From the NCBI GenBank assembly GCA_019671135.1, contig JAHRHY010000023.1, positions 620,001 to 684,000 of the forward strand: a DNA stretch of 64,000 bases, written 5' to 3'. The notes beneath the pieces were generated by a model. The model was not told the DNA's origin. It saw only the letters and a program-made list of their open reading frames with translations, and did not search any database. Position 1 is the first letter of the stretch; each line of letters opens with the position of its first letter. Both the position numbers and the translations under genes were made by a program. Positions 37,386 to 46,830 of this stretch are shown here, one piece after another. This DNA is from Linnemannia hyalina. Its lineage: Eukaryota > Mortierellomycota > Mortierellomycetes > Mortierellales > Mortierellaceae.

Positions 37386-37750
37386 ATATCAAAAAGAATA
37401 ATTCCTGGTGAAATATGTGCTGGAAGTGAGAACGAAAATGAAAACGGGGATCTCGATCAGATAAAATGGCGATGACTCCTTTTAAAGGCTACCCGAGATC
37501 CCGGATAGCCTCTCAAGAAGTCGCAAAGGGGTGAGGTAACCTGAAACATGATCAGTGGGTACGTGGCGCCCGATCGATTAAAAAAATTGTGCGCGTACAG
37601 TAGGGCTTTCAGTCACGTGCATTGATAGCGAGAAAGGAAATAAAAGAGCGAGAATTGGCGCACCCCATTTCATCTCTTTTTTTCCATCCACACTCACATT
37701 CACCCACAAACCTTTACCCATCACTCCCACACACACACGCAACTATAACA
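37386..37750. other. Intergenic region, promoter of the small Cys-rich gene
   Basis: About 365 bp. It contains the near-palindrome aggcta...tagcct and a TA-rich element (ggaaataaaagagc near 37638) roughly 110 bp before the ATG. No gene is seen. Confidence 0.45.
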
Positions 37751-38504
37751 ATGTGCTTCGCCGTTAAATGCAACCAGTGCGGAAAGACGGTATGTAAGCA
37801 TGCCACACTCATGGAGCCGACCACAGAAACCTCTCTTTCATTACCGCTGCGCACCACTCTTGGATATCTCTTTGGTATCTAACCCATTCAAATCTTTCTC
37901 CCTCTTCTCGAATAGACCTGGAAGGGTTGTGGCATGGTACCGTAGAAAACACAACAAGCACAAAAAGTCAATTGCAATTCGAGAGTGTTTTGTCATCTTT
38001 GTTAGGAAGTCGTCCTTACTAATGTTTGTATCTCACGCTTTTTCATCCCTTCTCGTATCTCCTCCACAACGACATGTCACTTCCGGAAAACAGCACGTTG
38101 AGCAAGGTAAAGAATGAATGTTAACATTGTTGTCATTGTATGACCCTGTTAATTGCACAGTCAAGAGACCGATCACATCATCTGACGCTACGTTCTTTTT
38201 CTTCTCATACCTTCCACCAAAAACAGTTATGAAGGATGTTCCCAAGAGCCAGCAGTGCGAATGCCCCCGCGAAGGTTCATCTTGCATCATTTCCAACCGC
38301 CCCGTCGCTCATGATAAATCCTTTGCCCCCGAAAACACCCACAACATGTGCTGATGACCTGTTTCTTTCTTTTTTCTCTTCCTTTTGTTTACTATTTCCA
38401 CCACACTTAATGCTTGTTGTTTGTTACTCTACCCGGGATGAATGAAAAAAGGAGCGGCACCAGCATCCCAGGTTGTCAACCAGGCCGAGGGAGGTGGACA
38501 TTAA
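37751..38504 (+). CDS. Small Cys-rich protein (57 aa) in five short exons
   Basis: Exons 37751-37789, 37916-37936, 38094-38106, 38228-38275 and 38452-38504 (39, 21, 13, 48 and 53 bases) join in frame to 57 residues. The protein runs MCFAVKCNQCGKT, TWKGCGM, HVEQV, MKDVPKSQQCECPRE and GAAPASQVVNQAEGGGH. The Cys arrangement C-x4-C-x2-C...C...C-x-C suggests a metal-binding knuckle. I recall similar small uncharacterised fungal proteins of the form CxxCGKTTWxGCG...HV...C.CPR, so this looks like a real conserved family without assigned role. The last donor (GTTCAT) is weak. If it is not used, exon 4 runs on to a TGA at 38352-38354, giving the ending NTHNMC. No signal peptide, so probably cytosolic or nuclear. 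Confidence 0.75.
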
Positions 38505-40927
38505 TAGCAGTTCATCCAGAACAACATGACTTGTAGCTCAGAGCGAGCGATGAACAAGACGATGCTCCTGTTTACCATACATAACAACAAACCTTCGCCC
38601 TTTTCTTTTCTATTTCTACTTCTCCTCGGATACTTTTACCAACTTTCCACACAGGTTGACATCCAGACTCCTCTCCTAAAGGATCTTGTGTCCAACGTAT
38701 GTTTTTCTTTTTTTCCCGCAAATCCGCAAATAAAGAACCATATGACTTTTTTGTGCAACTCTAATTAGCGTCATCAATGCTCATACATGCTATCCCTTTG
38801 TTATGTTGTGGAATGGGAAAGTGAAGAGGCGCTGTTACTACTAATACAATAGACGACGGACGACGTATGAACGAAGGATTAGCATAGCTTTCTCCGACTC
38901 TCAAAGTTCATAGGACAAACAAGCGGGCTGAGGTTGAGGTTGGCGTCGGTGAAACAAAGAATGGTCCTGTATGGGCGAAATAGAATGATATCGACTCGAA
39001 GCAGATATGTCCAAGCGGTCGGAGACAACTCCGACGCGTGTCCAACCCAAATCGTAGCACCTTCATCAATATAAAAGAGGACGTAGTCTGGCCCCTCTAG
39101 GTCTTTTGGCCCTACGTTGCTCCCAAGGTATCAGCAATAACAAGGACGACGAAGGACACACGGATGAAAATAAGGCACTAATCCTACGCCTGCTCTTGTC
39201 TCCTTATTTATTTCTTCAATTTTTTTAACCTGCCCAAGGTCATTCCCTTGACTCCGTTTCTCACCACTTCAATCCGTTATACCTCAGTTTGCCAAGTGCC
39301 ATGATCCTACGGCTAGCAATTAAGCTATACACACTTGCCGTGAGCACGTTAACAGAACGAATATATCTTGCGCCTGAGTGGAGGCATCTGAGGGACTGAC
39401 TCTTTGTTATATGTGTCAAACACGACACTCATTTGCCACGCCTTCTCTTTCTCCTTCCCCTCGCCTTACGTTCCTGGCTTCCCCTCGCTTATCTTCCTGG
39501 CTTCCCCTTGTACCTATACAACATATGTATTTTCCATTCCCGACATATGCCAAATGCCGCAGGAACGCCTTTGCATATGATCGTGTGCTTGGTACTCAGC
39601 AGTGGAGTACATTGGGTTTGTTACGTTGCCCGCTTCGCCAGGAGGCTGTATTTACTTTCTCTTCGTCTCTCTCTCCTTTCCCTTCAGATACACGCAACCT
39701 CCCCCACAAACAAAAAACAAAGCGGGATTCTTCGCTAAGCTAACTTGATCAAAGCAAAGTTGAGCTACCATTGACAATAACGCGTCGTTCTGTTGCTGCC
39801 TCCTTGCAACTAATCAAGCAACTTTAGTGCTAGTCGCTCTACGGCCAGTTGGTCTTTTTGCCAAGGTCCTTCCTTCCTTCTTTTTATCAGGACATGGAAA
39901 GGTACTAAACGCACTTGTTGGTTATTGGGGTTCTCTGGTAGCCCATTACGATGAAGAAAAGGCTCAGTATAGTCACTATTAAATGATGACAGAACGCATA
40001 TGTTGCGACTCCTAAGCATTGATTGTTCATCGTCCAATTCGCCGCTCCTTTTTTTTTTTTTTCGTAGTTTCAATGTTGCCTTTGCTCACTTCAGACAAAT
40101 AGAAAATGGAAGGGAAGAAAAAGGAGGGACGAGGAGACCAATGGGTTCAGTCTCTCAGAATGGTTCATTCAGCAGCTTCTTTCCTCATCGTGCTCGTAAG
40201 CCCAATGGCCATGACCTTGGTTCAATTTCTATTGCTTCTCCTGTTTTCACCTACCCCTTTCCTTGCCTTCTTGCTCCTTTTTTCTTCTAACCAAGAACCA
40301 AAATGAGCTTTGCTTACACACCCAATATTTTTTGTCCCTTCTCCCCTTCTGTCCCTACTATCCCAACGGAGGCACGACATCCATATAGGCACACCGGCAA
40401 GAAGGTACGAAGAAGCTCCTTTTAGTTTATTATCATATCCTGGCTCTTTCACTTGTATTGTGTTTTGCTACATATCCCCACAGCCCATCCCATCTCTTGT
40501 TTATTTTGCACGGTGACTATCACTTCGTGATGTGCGTTGTGTTTTGTTTTACCTGCATGCAGTTCAATACTGAGAGTGAGGCAGGCCCTTGCAGAGGAAA
40601 AAAGTCAACTTTGTTTCCACCTCGCTTTGTCTCTCACATCTCTCCGAGTTTTTGTTTTAGTAGGCTCTGCATCTGGTTACCATAGCGTCCACGGCACCAC
40701 CCCTTCCTTTTCTGTAATTGGTAGTCCCCTTCTTCTTGGCTTGCCTCTACTCGGCTCAGTCTTTTTTTTTGTTCTCCCCTTCTCGTTCTTTACTCTCGCT
40801 CTTGCTCACAGTCGTACTGTTCTTCATACTCCTAGCACACCTCTCGTATCATGGTTCTACTCAGAGGTACTAGTAAACATAAGGCTAGGAAAGTGTAGAT
40901 CAACTAATTTCCTTAAGCAACAAGAGC
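38505..40927. other. Gene-poor region
   Basis: About 2.4 kb without a supportable gene. At 38657-38698 there is an isolated exon-like piece flanked by splice-like CAG and GTATGT (see findings). Bases 40700-40860 are CT-rich. Bases about 39003-39050 look superficially tRNA-like but lack a T-arm. Confidence 0.5.
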
Positions 40928-40934
40928 TATAAAA
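40928..40934 (+). promoter_or_regulatory. TATA box of the repeat precursor gene
   Basis: A canonical TATAAAA lies 137 bases upstream of the ATG at 41065, followed by a CT- then CA-rich leader. It is the clearest TATA box in the window, in keeping with a strongly expressed or regulated secreted product. Confidence 0.65.
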
Positions 40935-41064
40935 CCACCGCAAGAAAGCACCACTTCCCATTTCCTTTTTTTCTTCATCCTCATAGTCATCTTCTTCTTC
41001 ACTCCTCAACAACCCTCCACACCACTACAACCCAATCCAAACCCATCAAAAACTTCCATCAACA

Positions 41065-42417
41065 ATGAAGCTGTTCACCGCTGTCGCTTTGACGCTTTCC
41101 ATCTTTGCCGTCTCAACCACGGCTGCCCCCATTGCGTCGCCCGATGGTCTCGGTGATCTCCTTGGAGGTTTCGGAAACATCGTCCCCTTCGGTGACTTGA
41201 CAGGGGCCAACGCTGCTGACACCGAGTCCCTCGCCTCCCCTTCCCTCTCCAACCCTTCCGTTGAATCCACTACTGATGCTGCCAACCCCGCCGCTTTGGC
41301 CCGTCGCGGTCTCGGTGGTCTCCTTGGAGGTCTCGGAAACGCCCTTCCCCTCGGTGGTTCGAGAGGGGCCAACGCTGCTGATACTGAGTCTCTCGCCTCT
41401 CCTTCCCTCTCCAACCCTTCTGTTGAATCCACTACTGACGCTGCCAACCCCGCCGCTTTGGCCCGTCGCGGTCTCGGTGATCTCCTTGGAGGTTTCGGAA
41501 ACATCGTCCCCTTCGGTGACTTGACAGGGGCCAACGCTGCTGACACCGAGTCCCTTGCCTCTCCCTCCCTCTCCAACCCTTCTGTTGAATCCACTACTGA
41601 CGCTGCCAACCCCGCCGCTTTGGCCCGTCGCGGTCTCGGTGATCTCCTTGGAGGTCTCGGAAACGCCCTTCCCCTCGGTGGTTCGAGAGGGGCCAACGCT
41701 GCTGATACTGAGTCCCTCGCCTCCCCTTCCCTCTCCAACCCTTCCGTCGAATCCACTACTGATGCTGCCAACCCCGCCGCTTTGACCCGTCGCGGTCTCA
41801 TCCCCGTCGACATCAACGCGATCGTCGACGTGTTGGTCAAGGTCAACACCGAAGTAATCGTCAAGGCCATCACAGAACTCAAGGTCAACGTCTGCGCCGA
41901 CATCCGCTCCAAGCTCCACCTCGTCGCCCAGGGCGTCCTCACTACCGACACCGACGTCGTCATCCCCAAGATCTCCGCCAAGGTTGATTCCGAAACCCGC
42001 GTCATCGTCAACACAAAGGTCGACCTTGACACCAAGGCCATCGTCCTCTCAAACATTGGCGAGCACGCCCGTCATGTCATCCACAAGCACTGCCCCCACG
42101 AGGACGCCATCTGTATCTCCAAGGCTGCAGGCGATATTGTTGCCGATGTTGAGGCCCTTGTCAAGTTGGATATTGACCGTCTGTTCATTGCATTGAAGAC
42201 CAACTTGATGATCCATGTCCGTGCCAAGCTCCAAGTCTTGATCCGCGAGTTGGGTCTGAACTTGATTGTTGAGCAAATCCATCTCCAAGGTTTTGTTGAT
42301 GCCGTCGCCGATGTGGATGTCCACCTCAACCTCTGCGCCCACGTTATCGTCAAGGGTCTTCATGTCACCGTCGTTGCCACGGCCGTCGCCGCCATAAAGT
42401 CTCTTCTTGGGTTGTAA
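41065..42417 (+). CDS. Secreted repeat precursor with Arg-Arg (Kex2-type) processing sites
   Basis: A single exon of 450 codons. A signal peptide (MKLFTAVALTLSIFAVSTTA, cleavage near residue 20) directs it to secretion. Residues 28-243 are four 54-residue tandem repeats, each starting GLG(D/G)LLGG and ending AAL(A/T)RR. Types alternate A-B-A-B: A has GFGNIVPFGDLTGAN, B has GLGNALPLGGSRGAN. Every boundary is dibasic RR, the cut site of the Golgi protease Kex2, so the expected products are four peptides of about 52 residues after Arg trimming plus a C-terminal protein of about 207 residues. That last part is rich in Val, Ile, Asp and Lys in amphipathic stretches (VDVLVKVNTEVIVKAI) and has Cys in VNVCADI, HKHCPHEDAICI and NLCAHVIV. 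Its family is unknown to me. Analogous Kex2-processed repeat proteins exist in other fungi; activity here is unknown. Confidence 0.85.
   Translation: MKLFTAVALTLSIFAVSTTAAPIASPDGLGDLLGGFGNIVPFGDLTGANAADTESLASPSLSNPSVESTTDAANPAALARRGLGGLLGGLGNALPLGGSRGANAADTESLASPSLSNPSVESTTDAANPAALARRGLGDLLGGFGNIVPFGDLTGANAADTESLASPSLSNPSVESTTDAANPAALARRGLGDLLGGLGNALPLGGSRGANAADTESLASPSLSNPSVESTTDAANPAALTRRGLIPVDINAIVDVLVKVNTEVIVKAITELKVNVCADIRSKLHLVAQGVLTTDTDVVIPKISAKVDSETRVIVNTKVDLDTKAIVLSNIGEHARHVIHKHCPHEDAICISKAAGDIVADVEALVKLDIDRLFIALKTNLMIHVRAKLQVLIRELGLNLIVEQIHLQGFVDAVADVDVHLNLCAHVIVKGLHVTVVATAVAAIKSLLGL
41146..41793 (+). repeat. Four tandem 162-bp coding repeats, A-B-A-B order
   Basis: Unit starts at 41146, 41308, 41470 and 41632, exactly 162 bp apart. 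Units 1 and 3 encode identical peptides and differ only at silent sites; units 2 and 4 differ at two residues. The order implies duplication of a 324-bp A-B pair. Confidence 0.97.
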
Positions 42418-42832
42418 ATAACTCTTCTTTACTTTGTGAGTAGAGAAAGTCTTCTTTCATCCCCTTCCTTCTCACTGCATCTTCTCCCTCACCGTCCATG
42501 AGCATACCATTTCGTCTTATTTCACGCAGCATAGACTTCATTTTTCATGCTTTCCATCATCCATCATGGATTTCTCAACCATATTCCTTACCAATCTAGC
42601 AAATATCTAGCATCAACTAATTGACCACTTTATTATTTACAGCCTCTAATAAAGAGGACCTGTGCTGGTTCCTTTTGATCCATACATGCATACATACCCC
42701 ATGGTTGTGACACGTAAAAGAAAAGAAAAAACTATTATATTTTATGTACAAGTTTGTATTTTCTTGGTGGCAAGTGGTTACAGAAGAAAACAAAGGACTA
42801 GGAGAACGGGACCCAAAAAAAAAAAAAAAAGA
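42418..42832. other. Convergent 3' flanks
   Basis: A 415-bp gap between the repeat precursor gene and the minus-strand WD40 gene. AATAAA at 42648-42653 could serve the plus-strand gene. The run of A at 42815-42830 abuts the WD40 gene stop. No gene is seen. Confidence 0.5.
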
Positions 42833-45800
42833 TTACCAACCCTTCTTGAGATTGAATGGAAGTTGGCCAACAGACTTTTTCCGACTCGACTCTACCCACT
42901 TGTCATCCTCGTCTTGTAGTGCTCTGCTCAGATCCTTTGTCGTCCACCTATTCATCAACAATAGACAAAAAAAAAAAAAAAAACATCGTTCGGTTAGTGG
43001 TCTATGAAATGCAACGATGTTACTCCAATACTACAAAAGCACAGGCGCAGCCAACTTACAGGATGATATGGTTGTCGTCACTACAGGTAGCCATAAGTCC
43101 CGGCAGGTGAGCGTGCATATCCGTCCAACCACAGTGCTTCGAATGCTCCTCCCGGGTCATAATCACCTCGCCCGTCTCCAAATCCCAGAAATGAACCATT
43201 CCATTCTCAGAGCCAGCCGCAACAATCTCGTTATGAGGTCCACAGAACGAGGGGCGAATCACGAATCTGCCATTGAGGTATGTATCTGCCTCCAACGCTC
43301 GTAAGAAGGTCAGCGTCTTAAAGTTGTAGACCAGCACCTGTGCTACTCTGCAGACTTCCTCTGCGCCCTATTGTCATATGAGAGAATATGCAAGTGTCGA
43401 TAATTAGTACGACCGAATGTAATAACAAAAAGCGCAAAACACCACCCCCCCAAATCGAATCGTGGACTAGAAAAAAACGTACGCGCATGGCGATGGCAAG
43501 GTACTGTCCATCTCGCGAAAGAGTCATTGCCGAGGGAGCGGTGACCATCCGATCCAAAAATCTATTTCTTGCATGCAAGTTAGTATACTGATTTGAGATG
43601 TACGATTGTTGTAGCATAGACAGGTATCCTCCTATGTGCACACAATTAAAGCAAAGAGCGTACCTGCACTCGCCAGTCTCGAGGTCGATGACCCGAATCT
43701 TGTTCTGGCTATCAGCAACGATCGCCGTGTTCTGTCCTCGTGCCATGATCATAGCCTCCACAATCACATTCGACTCCTTGCCAACCACCTCCGAGTCGAT
43801 TTCCATTTCCCGGATGATCTCGCCCTTCAAGTTCTATTTAAATCAAGCACAGAAACTAGCAATGTCAGAAACACGGATTTCGCGAACAAGATATTGATAT
43901 ATAAGTCCATACGTAACAAGAGGAATACTTACCCAGATATATATCTCTCCATTAGAGGGCGCAGAGACAAAGTGTTGGGAGTCGTCCATCCAGCCCACAG
44001 CATGCGCATGGATATCTCTGGTTCCGTTATGGTGTTTACGCGTCAAGATAGTTTCGCCCGTTGCGACGTCGATGACGCTCATCTCCGGGGTATATGTTGG
44101 TGTGATGGGGTCGAAGCCCAGGTTGACAAGTAAGTGTTTGCTGTCGGGTGACCAGTGCGCATGTGTGATCGACCGTCCGTATCGGACCGTCTTCCAGACC
44201 GTAGGCTCCAATGACTATTGTGGGGTTGCAAGTGAGACAGATAGTGTGGTTAATACTTGTTATTTCTCGGTAGGAAAAACAGACTTTGGCAGTGCAAGGA
44301 GAATAAGAAAGAAAAGGGCAAAAGGGCCGATGTGAACTTTTTTTTTCGTGTCTACTGGATGTAGATGAAGGAACCCCATTTCCATGATAAAAGTGAGCAT
44401 TGGTATCTTTCCCTCTCAAAGCAGGACGACCGACAACTGCTCCTTTTTTCTTTGCCTTGTACCACTTTCTTTTACATTTTTTTTCGACCCTGCACAAACT
44501 CACTTCCTCTTATCGATCTTCATATATGCATCTTCTTCCTTCCTTGTGTTTGTACACCAGGAATGGGAAAGGCGCCCAGATTCCATTTTAGATTTTTCTA
44601 AAACTGACGAAATCTCCTTGTTTTTTGTTTGTTTTGTTTGTTTTTGTAGTGTTTTTCCCACACTCGGGATAGACGAAGACCAGTCCAAGTCTGTGCAAGA
44701 AACGGTGAACGAAACAGGAACAGAGAGGGAAAAAAAAACTCAAGTAACAACAACCGACAAAAAGTCGAGAAGCGAATCCCCCACAGACACAAACTTCATC
44801 GATTACGCATGCGCCGGCAAAACGATGTATGGTTTCCTACCTCCGGAAGTGAGAAGAAAAATCGAAAAAGGCGATCGAGTGGTTCCCTCCTCACATTCGC
44901 TTCCATTTCCTCTCCTTCTTGCACTGTTTTTTGCCCTGCAGTGTCTTTCCTTTGCTTAAACCCTTGTTGTCCCAGACGACCACACCCCCTCCCAAAGCAT
45001 AATATTCAAGCGCCGCCGCCGAAGTTTGGTCCGCAGTCTTTGCATCACTGTTGGTCTGTGGTTAGTTCCATCATTCGTTTGCTGCCTCGTCGTTACCCTG
45101 CAACCCTTCTCGCTCTCTCCCTTGTTCTTTTTGATTTCAAACCTTTTGATCTTTTTTAGATCCATTTTTCTTCTCTTCTTGTGCCTTCGAATGAACCACC
45201 AAAAGGGACGTGTTCACCAAACACAAAAGTACATAAAACATGATTCTTCTCTTTGCGTCAGCAAGCAGCAGAAGAACAAACGAGAGCATTGAGGAACACA
45301 CAAAACACAAGTTTGTGAACAGTGTCATCCGGTGTTGTGTCATGTGTATAACAAATAGGGTGCTCTCTTTTTTTTTTTCTCAGGGTACAAAGAAGAAAGA
45401 AGACATCCAATCTGTCGAATAAGAACAGCACCCGTCAATTTTTGCATGACGCGGTGGTGGTGTCTGGTGTGTGATAAGAAAGGCGAGGAATGAAGAGGGT
45501 TTGAGGAACTTTGCTGTCGTTCGATGGTGTTGATGGTGTTTGTTTCCCTTTCTTCAAGTCAGCCTCTTATCCTGTACCACCAGAACAGCAATAGGAGTAG
45601 GGAGCGTGTGTTTCTTTGAGCTCACAGGGGTGCAAAAAGAGGGAAGAGAGAGAGGGGAGGAAAGGGAGAAGGAGCTGAAGGAATGAATGAATAGCAAACA
45701 AAATAAAACTATAAACCATTAAGATGAGGAATTCATCCATTGGTGTCCACCCCTGGTTTGTTTGTTTCTTGTAGCTCTTATGGTTCCTTTTGTTGACAGA

Positions 45801-46830
45801 AAAAAAAGGGCGTTCTCTCGATTGTCTTCCCTTATCCACTTTACTTTTGTACACCTCATTGTTTGTTTTTGTGTTTGTATGATAAAAAAAACGATCCAAG
45901 AGAATAAAAACGTACCAGGACATCCTGCCAGATGATAACGGACTGGTCTAGTCCAGAGGAGGCCATCCACTTGCCATCGGGCGAGAACTCAACAAACCAA
46001 CACTCATCAAGATGGTAGCTTAACCGAAGTCTGACCTCGGACGGGATAAACTCCTTCAAGGCCGCGAGGCGGTTGGTATCGAATGCCATCTGAAGACTAT
46101 TCCTGTTCTTATTTATTGACGTTGTTGGTGACGATGCATGAATGGATTGGGCTGCATAAAGTGCAGTAGGGGAGGCAAGCTTGTCGTCTGTGGTTCCTGA
46201 ACTGCAGATGCTGTTGCTTCGCACACTGGAGCAGTATGTGCACGAGGGCATGGAGGATGAGAACATGCCCATATCCTGTTCAATGGTCGCCGTTCCTGTT
46301 GTCGTTCTATGTGAGACAGCGATCGAATCTTGTGTTTGTTGTTGTGACGAAGAAAGACATTCGTCGCTTTCGGGTACAGTATTGAAGAAGGGGTTATGAC
46401 CAGAAGAAGAAGGTTCGCTCAAGGCTGGCGAGAGAGGAGAAAGGAACGCCTGTGAGACCCGTCTACTGTGGCTCCCATAGCTGGTGAACGATCCCGAACC
46501 TAGACTGGATAAGCTGGTGATACTCAATGGTCGACCAGAGCTGGTGGTGTGGTTGCTGTAGTAGTAGTTATCAGAGTTGTTGGTGTAGTATTTACATTGG
46601 GGGAGATGGGGGTTGTGGTGGTTGTCGTTAGAGGCGAGGGAAGATTGGCCGAGGAGTTCGGCGAGTGCTCGGTCAAGGTCCCGGTCGTCCTCGGTCTGGG
46701 TGTGATGGGGATCGGATAAGGCGAGCGAGTTTGGGTTGATCTTTGGGTATCTGGGAGATCTGGGTGCACTGTTTCCCGAGGCTGACGACGACGACAGTTT
46801 GCGAGGAGGAGGGGGTAGCGAAGGGGACAT
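42833..46830 (-). CDS. WD40-repeat protein, distantly WDR26/Gid7-like
   Basis: Minus-strand exons are 45916-46830, 43933-44214, 43664-43833, 43483-43561, 43060-43367 and 42833-42947, giving 622 residues; all junctions keep frame. Residues 1-255 are disordered and Ser/Asn/His-rich. Then comes LAALKEFIPSEVRLRLSYHL leading into WD repeats: DECWFVEFSPDGKWMASSGL with VIIW, SITHAHWSPDSKHLLVN, HAVGWMDDSQHFVSAPSNGE with IYIW, a blade with NTAIVADSQNKIRVIDLETG, PSAMTLSRDGQYLAIAMR, and a last blade with FCGPHNEIVAAGSENGMVHF and CSDDNHIILW. A beta-propeller binding platform is certain. The link to the GID/CTLH ligase subunit WDR26/Gid7 rests on the pre-propeller and first blade and is uncertain, since no LisH/CTLH was seen. 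Intron 1 is 1,701 bases, exceptional for a fungus. The tail has conspicuous Lys, KKSVGQLPFNLKKGW. Confidence 0.87.
44215..45915 (-). other. 1.7-kb first intron of the WD40 gene
   Basis: Donor ctg/GTACGT, acceptor AATAG/tca. The intron contains a plus-strand open frame (44384-44959) whose middle part has charged, coding-like sequence but no recognised domain. There is no transposon signature such as terminal inverted repeats or target-site duplication that I can see. Confidence 0.65.

Noticed and set aside
39001..39060. tRNA-like segment (gcagatatgtccaagcggtcggag)
   Set aside because: A D-arm-like stretch is present, but no matching acceptor stem, anticodon arm or T-arm (GGTTCRANYCC) follows.
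41046..42056. Long minus-strand frame opposite the repeat precursor
   Set aside because: It mirrors the tandem repeats on the other strand. The plus frame has the signal peptide, the RR sites and the silent-site variation pattern.
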